Shown here: piece after piece, positions 15,591-22,097 of the stretch
Numbering within the stretch: the first letter of the stretch is position 1
Layout: the number at the start of each line of letters is the position of its first letter
Virus record (IMG/VR): IMGVR_UViG_3300038410_000021
Coordinates: 1 to 22,097 of that record
DNA: 22,097 nucleotides
Direction: 5' to 3' (one strand)
From: a virus
The notes under the pieces: generated by a model
Database searches by the model: none
The model's input: only the letters and a program-made list of their open reading frames with translations
Told to the model about the DNA's origin: nothing
Position numbers and translations under genes: made by a program

Positions 15591-17563
15591 TGCGGCTCAC
15601 CCGCTCCCTGTGCCGGTGTATTGGCTCCGCGCCCGCCACCGTTGGCTGGAGTGCTGCGGCCTTTCTTGCCGGGCGCGCCGCCACCTGCTCCTGCGCCACC
15701 GCCATCCGGTGCCTTAATCGTGTTGGCGAGCCCGAACGCTTGCAGACGGGCAACGATTTCCTCTGGGTCTTGAATCATAATTCTCTCGAGCCCCTTAACC
15801 CGAAATCCCTCGTCGCCCCAGCGCCGCACATACTCGTTCCAATCGACAGACGCCGCCGTCAGGGGATTCGAGAGCATCACCGTAGCGAAGTCCCTGAAAT
15901 CATTGCTCGCCTGCTGCTTGGTGAGCATGCTGCGCGCACCGACGAAGTTGAGATCGGTCGTGGCGTCGATATCGAAGTAACTCACGCTCGTCGTCTCGCT
16001 CTCGCCCACGCGCCTGAACACCTTGGCCTCGTCGTCCAGGTTGATGTAATAGAGGTCATTGATCAGGCGTCCCATCACCGGCAATTCGTCGCGCTCGATA
16101 AGCACGGCGAGTTGATCGGCGTTCTGGAGCGCCGCCGCCGTCACCGCCTGAATCTCCGTGGCCGTGTTCTCGCCTGTCTGCTTCTGAATCCCCTGCACCG
16201 GGTCGCGGGCGTTCATGGCGTTGCGCATGGTCTGCGATAGCAATGAGAGGCCCTGTAGCGCAATACCAAGGCCGGTGTAATCCTTCTCCAGCGGCACCAG
16301 TTGGGTGACGTCGCCCTGCACGGTGAAGTTCTGGCGCGGGCGCTTGCGCTCCAAATCCTTCGCCAGCGTGTTGCCCAGTTCGCCGCCGATGATGTAGTTC
16401 TGATAGACACTCTCGATAAGCGCCTGCACGGTCAGAATCAACTCGGTATCGCTCACATCCTGCAAGTAGCGCACGACGGTGAGTGGCGACAGGCCGTATA
16501 TGCCGCGCCCGGTCGGCAGGATGGTGAGCACCCCGCCCTGTATCTGCCCGTTGCGCTGCGAAGACTGCATCGCCTGAATGCACACGCCATTGACTATGCG
16601 GATGATTACGCTGCCGCGCGCATCGAGGCCGCCAATCTTCTGCGCCACCTCACCGGGCACGATGCCATCGAATTCCCACCCGCCGTAATAGCCGTATTCC
16701 TCGATGTCCTCCATATCCTCGCGGGTCAGATTCTCGGTGAGCAACTTGGGGTGCTGCGTGCCGTCCGGGCCGGTAGCGGATGATTCGCTCGGGGCCTCAG
16801 TCTCCAGCACTTTGGCGATTCCCTCTGCATCCCAGTTCGGGTCGTTCATCAGCGCCAGCAATTCCTCATCGCGTATGCGGAAACGCTTGACCTTCCACTT
16901 CAACTGGTCAAAGCGATTGGCGGATGGATCGAACCAGGTGTCATAGAGGTCGTCGGTCTCCAGCACCGGGTCGTCGAATACCGGGGCCATCACGTTTTGC
17001 AGCACGCTCATGATTGCGCCGGTCTGCGGATTGCGCAGGAAGCCGTCGAGCGATGTGCCGGTGGGGTCGGGAACTGGTATGCGGCGCGGCACCAGGCGCG
17101 TATCCGTCTTCCAGCGTGCCGTATAGGAGCCTAGGCCGAATACGAGCGAATCGCCAACCGTCTCGAAATTGGTGCGGAAGTTGCCGGGGCGCTCGCAACC
17201 GAACATCACCAGCCTGCTTACGCGTTTGGCCGCCTCGATATCCTCATCGCCAACCGGGTCGGCCTGCACATAGTCGCGCACGCCGAATAGCGAGCCGAGC
17301 AGAAGCGCCCGTAGCGTGTTCACTCCCTGATGCGACTCCGGCGTCTTGAGGAAGTTGATGGGCGACACGTCGAATTTGCCGCCGCTCGCCATCGGGTACG
17401 TCTTATTGGGCACATTGCCGGCGATTGGCTCGACGCGATAGTTGGACCAATTCTCATCCCAGCCGGGCTCGTACTCCTTGCGCACGCGATGCGCCTGCTC
17501 CACGCAATCGTTGATGAAGTCGGTGGCGGCCAGATCGCGCGGGCGATTGCCCAGATTAGCCAA
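15587..17563 (-). CDS. Portal (head-tail connector) protein
   Basis: This 658-residue protein lies two genes before the capsid gene, the usual place for a portal. The TTG start has AAAGG 7 bases upstream and overlaps the previous stop by 8 bases. The N-terminus is helical (AATDFINDCVEQAHRV). Residues about 130-165 hold FRTNFETVGDSLVFGLGSY. Later come YDTWFDPSANRFDQLKW, a wing-like EYGYYGGWEFDG and a long helical region with LSPLTVVRYLQDVSDTEL (about 355-372) as in portal stems. The C-terminal 50 residues are Gly/Pro/Ala-rich and probably disordered. It should form the dodecameric DNA channel that docks the terminase and adaptor. Identity rests on size, fold-like pattern and context. Confidence 0.8.
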   Translation of the reverse strand: MANLGNRPRDLAATDFINDCVEQAHRVRKEYEPGWDENWSNYRVEPIAGNVPNKTYPMASGGKFDVSPINFLKTPESHQGVNTLRALLLGSLFGVRDYVQADPVGDEDIEAAKRVSRLVMFGCERPGNFRTNFETVGDSLVFGLGSYTARWKTDTRLVPRRIPVPDPTGTSLDGFLRNPQTGAIMSVLQNVMAPVFDDPVLETDDLYDTWFDPSANRFDQLKWKVKRFRIRDEELLALMNDPNWDAEGIAKVLETEAPSESSATGPDGTQHPKLLTENLTREDMEDIEEYGYYGGWEFDGIVPGEVAQKIGGLDARGSVIIRIVNGVCIQAMQSSQRNGQIQGGVLTILPTGRGIYGLSPLTVVRYLQDVSDTELILTVQALIESVYQNYIIGGELGNTLAKDLERKRPRQNFTVQGDVTQLVPLEKDYTGLGIALQGLSLLSQTMRNAMNARDPVQGIQKQTGENTATEIQAVTAAALQNADQLAVLIERDELPVMGRLINDLYYINLDDEAKVFRRVGESETTSVSYFDIDATTDLNFVGARSMLTKQQASNDFRDFATVMLSNPLTAASVDWNEYVRRWGDEGFRVKGLERIMIQDPEEIVARLQAFGLANTIKAPDGGGAGAGGGAPGKKGRSTPANGGGRGANTPAQGAGEPQ

Positions 17564-18395
17564 TGCTCAACCTTTGCGCCTCGGTGGGCTGCTTGCCGGC
17601 CAATTCCATCTTGTGGCGCGCCTGGTAGTACTGCTCAACCTGGCCGAGCGATAGCGTCTTCACGTGGTCGAAGCGCACGCCGGGGTGGACGGCGAGCGTG
17701 AACCCGGCGCGTCCGCACTCGACGGAGAAGTTGACATCCTCGCCGCCGCGCACCTTTCTGTCGTCCAGATAGGTGAAGTAGAATGGGACATCGCCAACGC
17801 CGTGCGGCTTAGGCGCGAACACCCGGCGGCGGATGGCGATTGCGCCAGTGCCGACGATAGGCACGCGATACGGTGTTACCATCTCCGGCGGCGGGGCCGG
17901 CAGGTTGTAGCAGCGGTTCTCGGCATCCACGCCGTAGTTGTTGACGCGCAGCATGGTCTCAGGGTCCATGTTGGCGACCCACACCGGGATAATCGCGCCC
18001 ACAACATCCGCATCCTTCACGGCGCACAGGTGCCAGAAGTTCTCCGGTGCCATCTGGTCGGCATCGATCATGTATAGCCAATCGTCATCCGTATCTTGCA
18101 GAAAGGTTTTCACGATGCTATTGCGCGCATAGTCGATGCCGCGCTTACCCACCTCCAGATGCACGGTGAAGCGGAACGGGCACTCGGGTATTGCATTGGA
18201 GGCCATCATGCGCGCGAATAGCATGGCAATCGTGAAGTTCACATTCCCATCGACCGTGGGCACTGCGACGAACACGCCCTGCTTGCGATTGGGCTGGAGC
18301 GCCTCGCGGCGACTGCGCGCCTCGGCAATGTTCACAATCGGTGCGGGCGCGGAGGATGCCATCGCGCTCGGTCTCTGTCGCCTAATCTTCGCCAC
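17556..18395 (-). CDS. Glycosyltransferase-like protein, GT-A type
   Basis: The GTG start at 18395 overlaps the upstream stop (TAGTG) and has AAGGAAGGAG 10 bases before it, giving 279 residues. An ATG 33 bases further in is a weaker alternative. The core starts with VFVAVPTVDG (about 41-50), has IDYARNSIVKTFL (86-98) and YMIDADQMAP (107-116), whose Asp-Ala-Asp fits a metal/sugar-nucleotide DxD motif. GTGAIAIRR (182-190), GGEDVNFSVE (217-226) and VHPGVRFDHV (236-245) follow. This order matches family-2-like GT-A transferases. No membrane segment is present, so it is cytoplasmic. It lies between head genes, which suggests a virion protein or host glycan as acceptor. The acceptor cannot be told from the sequence. 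Confidence 0.8.
   Translation of the reverse strand: MAKIRRQRPSAMASSAPAPIVNIAEARSRREALQPNRKQGVFVAVPTVDGNVNFTIAMLFARMMASNAIPECPFRFTVHLEVGKRGIDYARNSIVKTFLQDTDDDWLYMIDADQMAPENFWHLCAVKDADVVGAIIPVWVANMDPETMLRVNNYGVDAENRCYNLPAPPPEMVTPYRVPIVGTGAIAIRRRVFAPKPHGVGDVPFYFTYLDDRKVRGGEDVNFSVECGRAGFTLAVHPGVRFDHVKTLSLGQVEQYYQARHKMELAGKQPTEAQRLSIG
17571..17575 (-). promoter_or_regulatory. Ribosome binding site AAAGG supporting a TTG portal start
   Basis: AAAGG ends 7 bases before the TTG at 17563. No ATG in the right frame lies near the N-terminus, so this site decides the portal start despite the rare codon. Confidence 0.55.
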
Positions 18396-18658
18396 TAATG
18401 CACGTCTCCTTCCTTGAATCTGGCATCGGCAAGCCACGCCTCAAGCAGCCGCAGCGCATTCTTGCGAATGGCGTAGGCTGCGTGTTTAGCCATGCGCTTG
18501 CGCCCGGCCTCCTGGTACTTGAGCGCCAGCCACATGAAGGCGTGAACCTCGTCTATGCGCACCTGATAGCCAGATACGTTCAGGATGGTCAGGCGGCACG
18601 GGTCGGCCAGCCCGAACGTGACGCTGCGCCGGTCGTCTGGATCAATAAGCCTTGCCAC
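18395..18658 (-). CDS. Unknown small helical protein (87 residues, start uncertain)
   Basis: The frame is open to an ATG at 18760, but that would overlap the preceding gene by 119 bases and has no ribosome binding site. A GTG at 18658 overlaps it by only 17 bases and is preferred. The product has a short beta-like start (RSVTFGLADPCRLTILNVSG), then FMWLALKYQEAGRKRMAKHA and KNALRLLEAWLADARF, two amphipathic helices. No signal peptide or known motif. It is followed by the glycosyltransferase with a TAGTG junction. I do not recognise the family. Confidence 0.6.
   Translation of the reverse strand: MARLIDPDDRRSVTFGLADPCRLTILNVSGYQVRIDEVHAFMWLALKYQEAGRKRMAKHAAYAIRKNALRLLEAWLADARFKEGDVH
18406..18415 (-). 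promoter_or_regulatory. Strong ribosome binding site for the glycosyltransferase gene
   Basis: AAGGAAGGAG lies 10 bases before the GTG at 18395, inside the last codons of the upstream gene. It favours this GTG over both the upstream ATG at 18437, which would overlap the other gene by 43 bases, and the downstream ATG at 18362. Confidence 0.6.
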
Positions 18659-18827
18659 GTTTGCGCTTTCTGACGCGCCTTGGCGTACCGCCTCCGGCAA
18701 TGAGACCAAAGTAACCGCGTTGCTTCTCAGTAAGCGGACGCCCCTGCGCCGAGTTGTCATGCAGCATCTTGCGGGCCTTCCCAGGAGACAGGCCGCGCTT
18801 TCTCCGTCCTTCCATTGAGTCAGGCAT
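18642..18827 (-). CDS. Small basic phage protein with PLTxKQRxxFG motif
   Basis: This 61-residue, strongly basic protein has an ATG that overlaps the upstream stop (TAATG). Residues about 18-47 read as KARKMLHDNSAQGRPLTEKQ followed by RGYFGLIAGGG. I associate this KAxxML...G.PLTxKQRxFFG pattern with small proteins in phage head regions of unknown function, possibly nucleic-acid or virion binding. The C-terminus is a Lys/Arg cluster (RRVRKRKRGK). The motif plus coupling makes it a real gene despite its size. Confidence 0.75.
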   Translation of the reverse strand: MPDSMEGRRKRGLSPGKARKMLHDNSAQGRPLTEKQRGYFGLIAGGGTPRRVRKRKRGKAY

Positions 18828-19228
18828 TAGCCGCTATACTCCCCGGCCAGATAGACCGCTGCGGTGAAGCCGATAACCGCGCCCGCCGATCCCCATTGCA
18901 CATACGCCGGCTTTGGGAAGCCGCGATTGGGAACGCTGCCGGATGAGCCGACATAGAGAATCAGCGGGATGGGGAAGCCGCCCACCGCGTTTACGGCCGT
19001 GCGCCCGGCGATGACAAAGGTTGCGCCGCCGACCGCGCCGACCACGTTGACGAAAAACGCCCCGGAGACGCCCTGAGTGGTGGCCACCGCAAATTGCCCG
19101 CTGGAGAAATACTTGCCCGGCACGGCATCGGCAACCTGCGAGTAGGCAACGGCGGTCGCGCCCATGGTCTGCGACACGGTGCTGCCGTTGCGCGTCAGCG
19201 ATGAGACAAACCCGTTCCAGTTGGACAT
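18827..19228 (-). CDS. Gly/Val-rich beta-type structural candidate (133 residues)
   Basis: The ATG is preceded by AGGAGG, which overlaps the upstream stop (TAGGAGG). The spacing is only 2 bases. The protein is rich in Gly, Ala, Val and Ser, with strands such as GAFFVNVVGAVGGATFVIAG and PIPLILYVGSSGS. It has no charged helices or signal peptide. The composition fits a capsid decoration or small virion protein. It lies between a second unknown beta-type protein and small genes of the head module. I do not recognise the family. Confidence 0.7.
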   Translation of the reverse strand: MSNWNGFVSSLTRNGSTVSQTMGATAVAYSQVADAVPGKYFSSGQFAVATTQGVSGAFFVNVVGAVGGATFVIAGRTAVNAVGGFPIPLILYVGSSGSVPNRGFPKPAYVQWGSAGAVIGFTAAVYLAGEYSG

Positions 19229-19237
19229 CGCCGCCTC

Positions 19238-20104
19238 CTAGTCTTTCGCCAGCGAGCCGCGACCGGACTTGGCGATGCCAATGACTTCGAGGGCGTTGAT
19301 GGTGCCAGCGCTCACCTCGGTCACGATCACGTGCGATGGATTGATCGCCTGCCCGTAGGTGGCGTTGGCAAGCGCAAACTTGTTTCCGGTCGCCGAGATA
19401 TTGCCAGTCGTGCCGGACGTGGCAATGGTGAAGGTTCCGCCCGCGCACCTGCCAACCACATCGACTTCCCAAGTGCCGCTAACAGTCGATCCGGCGATAG
19501 CCCAGAACATCGCGTTGTCCCACAGGCGCATGCGGCCCATGCCGATGTTCGTGTCGGTGATGCCAATGGTCAGCGTGGTATCGGTGGTGAAGTCACCGGC
19601 GGCGGAGGTGGCCGCCTGATTACCGGCGAGCGAGCCCTGCAAGATGCGCTCGGAGGTGCCACCGCCAGAGCCCAACACGCCGCGATACTGCTTGGCGAAG
19701 CAATGCACCTGGAAGCTGAGCGCCTGCGTCGCACCTGCGGTAATCGTCGAGTCGATGTTGAGATGCGTCGGCATGGGCGATCCGGCGCTACGGTGCAGAG
19801 AATCCATAACGATGCGGCCGGTGGATAGCGGGCCGAGGCGCACGCGCGCGATGGGGAGGGCGGTGTAGCCGCGCAGCGCATCGGTTTCAATGGTGATGGT
19901 GTACGAGCCGCCGGTCGCGCCGCCATTAACCGTGACGCCGCTGAGAATGTACTGGCAGCGATCCCAGAACAGGGTGCCGCGCAGGGGATTGGGGAATGAG
20001 GTGTGCGTGTCGGCCGCCGAGTCGCCAATGGGCATGCGCACGTCGGAGAACTGAGCGGTCACACCCCAGAGGCGCGTTTCTTTCACTTTGCCGAAGTTCA
20101 ACAT
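19238..20104 (-). CDS. Unknown beta-rich virion candidate after terminase (288 residues)
   Basis: ATG start with AAGGAG 10 bases upstream, in a 46-base spacer after the terminase. The sequence is Gly/Thr/Ser-rich: NGGATGGSYTITIETDALRG (about 60-79), RVRLGPLSTGRIVMDSLHRS (87-106), SGTWEVDVVGRCAGGTFTIA (about 216-235). It appears all-beta with few charges, no signal peptide and no membrane segment. Alone it matches no enzyme motif. Next to a second Gly-rich protein between terminase and portal genes, both may be capsid decoration or head-fibre proteins, but this is inference. Confidence 0.7.
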   Translation of the reverse strand: MLNFGKVKETRLWGVTAQFSDVRMPIGDSAADTHTSFPNPLRGTLFWDRCQYILSGVTVNGGATGGSYTITIETDALRGYTALPIARVRLGPLSTGRIVMDSLHRSAGSPMPTHLNIDSTITAGATQALSFQVHCFAKQYRGVLGSGGGTSERILQGSLAGNQAATSAAGDFTTDTTLTIGITDTNIGMGRMRLWDNAMFWAIAGSTVSGTWEVDVVGRCAGGTFTIATSGTTGNISATGNKFALANATYGQAINPSHVIVTEVSAGTINALEVIGIAKSGRGSLAKD

Positions 20105-20150
20105 GTGTCTACTGCTCCTTTGCGGCCTTTATGGGCATCCGCTGGCCCGA

Positions 20151-21923
20151 TTAGTGAATAAGCGCAGGCAAGGCAGTGTATCTCGTGACAAATTGCACCT
20201 GTATCGGATCGTCATCAACCGGCTGCGCCTCGGGAATCGCCACGGGCACCCAGCGCGACAGCACCTCGTCGGCGTTGGCATTCGCCATCATGTCGATGGT
20301 GTCGCGCTTAATCGAGGCCGGGTACTCGTTCACCGTCGTTCGCAGCGCCGCCAATGCCTTCGCGTTGATATTGGTCAGATAGAACCAATGCCCCATGCGC
20401 GCCTGACCCGCCACGGTGGAGATGCGGTCATTCTTCACGCGCTTGCTCCACCCCTTGATGTCGATAAAGCGGGGTGGATTAATCGGCCGCGCGTCGATTG
20501 GAGTCGATTTCCACACCCGCTTCATCATGCCGACGATAGGCTTGTCGTTAGTCTGCTCGCAGACATAGAAGTGTGTGTGCCACACCCGCATCATGCGCAG
20601 CATCTCGTCGGCTCCCTCGTCCGATTCCATGTCGTTGCTCACGGTCATGTCCAGCAGCACGTTGTCGATCTGCCCGGCGATGCTGTAGGAGTCGATCACG
20701 CCGATTGCCGCATCCGCGCCTTCCTGATGGTTGTCGTCGCCCTTCCACGCCGGGTCGCAATAGACGCTGCGGAACTTAGGCAGGTTGCCGAATCGCTTGC
20801 GGAATTCCTCCGGCGTGAGTGGCTGAAACCACTCCCATTGCATCGCCTGCTCTCCGGTGAGCGTCGGGTCGAGCATGTATTGCAGATACCAGAAGCGGTC
20901 GGTGCCACGGCGGCGAATCTCGTTGGCGCGCTCTTTCGCCAATTGCTCAACGCTGAGGCGCGGAATGGTGGGGAAATTGGGCTTGTTGTCCTCGGTAAGC
21001 GCGGGCGTGCGAATCACGTAGTAGCGCGGCGTCCCGTCGTCATGCTTCTCCTCCAGCATGGGCTTGTAGAGCGATTGGATGTGATAGGGTGTGCCGCACG
21101 ACCATTCGCGGGTGAAGGGGGGCGCGTTCAATTGGCGCAACTGATCGTAAGCGTCTTTCACCTGCTCGCGCACCTGCTCCGAATCGCGCGAGTCGTCCGC
21201 CTCCCAGTCGTCAATGAACTTGTAGTTGTAGCCCGCTCCGGCCTTGCGTCCCTGGGCGGCCTCGGCCGTCATGTTCTTCTGGTCGGACATGAAGTCGGCA
21301 TCGCGGCACGGCCAATCCCACTGACCCTTCTCTCCCCACTGTTCATCAAGCGGGATGACGAAGTTGGCCGGTTTGCCCGTGATTGTTTTACACCCGGCTC
21401 CAAAATGCTTGCGCACATAGGCGTTGCGCCGGTTCATATTCTTGATGGATTCGAGCGCGCCGTGTGCTCTGCGCTCCAGGTTGTGCGAGTAGAGGACGAG
21501 CACGTCGAGATCGTCCATTATCTTGTGGCGCTTGGGCACCCAGTCGGCGGCCATCTTGGCGAAGAAGGATTTGAGGCCGCGGCGCGGATACTGGTGATGC
21601 ACGCCATCGTATTTGTCGAGTTCACCAAGCGCCATTGCTAGTACCGCCTTCGCAACCTCGTCTCGGTGGCGCGGCGGATGCAGCAACTTGCGATATTCCT
21701 TGCGCCGATACCATGTTTGCAGGCAATAGTGCCAGAAGGGATTATGGTCGGGGGCGATCTCCGCGACCGGCTTGCCGACAACGTGCGTGAACACCTTGGC
21801 CCCGGGGCCTTCGGAATACTTCGCCATCAACTCGCTGCCGGTCATAATCGACAGGTCGCGCTCGATGGCGATGGCGGCGTCTAATAGCGCCTGCGGTGTC
21901 GATTCACGCGGCTTCTGGGGCAT
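20151..21923 (-). CDS. Terminase large subunit (DNA packaging ATPase-nuclease)
   Basis: The start at 21923 has AAGGATAACGGAG just upstream; an ATG 18 bases earlier lacks a site. The 590-residue product has both terminase domains. The ATPase domain holds a degenerate Walker A (YPRRGLKSFF, about 112-121), a Walker B with acidic pair (YKFIDDWEADD, about 234-244) and a coupling motif (SCGTPYH, about 275-281). The nuclease domain holds YCDPAWKGDDN (Asp near 390), FYVCEQTND (Glu near 456) and KRDTIDMM (Asp near 541 and 544), the expected acidic triad of the RNase-H-like fold. It should drive DNA into the procapsid through the portal and cut the concatemer. No separate small subunit is recognised here. 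Confidence 0.9.
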   Translation of the reverse strand: MPQKPRESTPQALLDAAIAIERDLSIMTGSELMAKYSEGPGAKVFTHVVGKPVAEIAPDHNPFWHYCLQTWYRRKEYRKLLHPPRHRDEVAKAVLAMALGELDKYDGVHHQYPRRGLKSFFAKMAADWVPKRHKIMDDLDVLVLYSHNLERRAHGALESIKNMNRRNAYVRKHFGAGCKTITGKPANFVIPLDEQWGEKGQWDWPCRDADFMSDQKNMTAEAAQGRKAGAGYNYKFIDDWEADDSRDSEQVREQVKDAYDQLRQLNAPPFTREWSCGTPYHIQSLYKPMLEEKHDDGTPRYYVIRTPALTEDNKPNFPTIPRLSVEQLAKERANEIRRRGTDRFWYLQYMLDPTLTGEQAMQWEWFQPLTPEEFRKRFGNLPKFRSVYCDPAWKGDDNHQEGADAAIGVIDSYSIAGQIDNVLLDMTVSNDMESDEGADEMLRMMRVWHTHFYVCEQTNDKPIVGMMKRVWKSTPIDARPINPPRFIDIKGWSKRVKNDRISTVAGQARMGHWFYLTNINAKALAALRTTVNEYPASIKRDTIDMMANANADEVLSRWVPVAIPEAQPVDDDPIQVQFVTRYTALPALIH

Positions 21924-22071
21924 CTCCGTTATCCTTGGCATACACGATGTTGTAGTAGACCTTCATGCTCTCGGCCAGCTTGGCGCACATCTCGCGGCGC
22001 AGATAAGGCGAGTCGCCTTCCAGCGAGGCAATCTGGATGGATTCGATGAGCACTTCCTCGGGCGTCATCAT
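21904..22071 (-). CDS. Unknown 55-residue acidic microprotein before terminase
   Basis: The ATG at 22071 overlaps an upstream stop as ATGA, and the stop at 21904 lies 20 bases inside the terminase gene. The product starts MMTPEEVLIESIQIASLEGD. It then has a helical stretch (YLRREMCAKLAESMKVYY) and an acidic end. It is soluble and helical, with one Cys and no membrane part. The frame is also open to the window edge, so a longer form cannot be excluded. Its position just ahead of the terminase suggests a packaging accessory. It is too short for a typical small terminase, and I do not recognise a family. Confidence 0.65.
   Translation of the reverse strand: MMTPEEVLIESIQIASLEGDSPYLRREMCAKLAESMKVYYNIVYAKDNGDAPEAA
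21924..21936 (-). promoter_or_regulatory. Ribosome binding site deciding the terminase start
   Basis: The bases before the ATG at 21923 read AAGGATAACGGAG, with AAGGA 8 bases away. The alternative ATG at 21941 has no purine-rich site upstream, so the shorter protein is preferred. Confidence 0.55.
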
Positions 22072-22097
22072 TTGGCGAGCAAGGCCAGCAACTTGGC
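22068..22097 (-). CDS. C-terminal end of an unknown upstream gene, partial
   Basis: The last bases of the window read AKLLALLAK and then TGA, which overlaps the next ATG as ATGA. The ending is basic and hydrophobic, typical of a helix. The overlap makes a real gene end likely, but only nine residues are visible, so the protein cannot be identified. Confidence 0.4.
   Translation of the reverse strand, partial: AKLLALLAK

Noticed and set aside
20088-21641. A 517-codon open frame on the plus strand opposite the terminase
   Set aside because: It mirrors a well-supported gene in GC-rich DNA. Its product is rich in His, Arg, Leu and Val without domains, and it has no plausible neighbour genes on that strand.

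Overview
The window looks like the structural (virion) half of a tailed double-stranded DNA phage or prophage. By gene content it is a short-tailed (podovirus-type) phage: it has a terminase large subunit, a portal of about 650 residues, an N4 gp56-like major capsid protein, a nozzle-like tail protein, several fibre/spike proteins and at least two large Gln/Ala/Gly-rich proteins that look like virion or ejection proteins. No tape-measure, sheath or tail-tube gene is present. Every supported gene lies on the minus strand, so transcription runs from the right edge to the left edge. The DNA is GC-rich, and TAA, TAG and TGA are all used as ordinary stops. The host cannot be named from this window. 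No integrase, RNA polymerase, replication, lysis, tRNA or reverse-transcriptase gene was seen, and no stretch over 300 bases lacks a gene.

In transcription order (right to left), packaging and head genes come first. These are the last codons of an unknown gene, a 55-residue microprotein and the terminase large subunit (about 20151-21923). Next are two Gly-rich beta-type proteins of unknown role (19238-20104, 18827-19228), a small basic protein (18642-18827), an unknown small protein (18395-18658) and a GT-A type glycosyltransferase-like protein (17556-18395). Then follow the portal (15587-17563), a small unknown protein, a scaffold-like acidic coiled-coil protein (14319-15242) and the major capsid protein (13192-14283). 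The longest non-coding spacer (75 bases) follows the capsid gene and holds two GC-rich stem-loops.

The tail and receptor-binding genes follow: an unknown 120-residue protein, a head-tail adaptor candidate (12070-12753) and a run of surface proteins. These are fibre A (10837-12069), a Cys-rich parallel beta-helix protein with an apparent Sec signal peptide (8930-10840), a small beta-sandwich-like protein (8623-8943), a pectate-lyase-3 type tail spike B (6565-8622), a nozzle or beta-propeller-like protein (4676-6553), another fibre-like protein (3314-4675) and a collagen-like fibre gene broken by an in-frame TAA (2586-3314). The left end holds an 84-residue protein, a 51-residue coiled-coil microprotein and two candidate internal or ejection proteins (1075-2190, and 1-1073 running off the edge).

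Most genes are packed with ATGA, GTGA, TAATG, TAGTG or TAGATG junctions, which suggests a polycistronic, translationally coupled late operon. The points most worth a second look are the secreted-type Cys-rich beta-helix protein inside the tail operon, the nonsense codon in the collagen-like gene, the shared 170-residue N-terminal module of the two fibre/spike proteins, and the glycosyltransferase between head genes.
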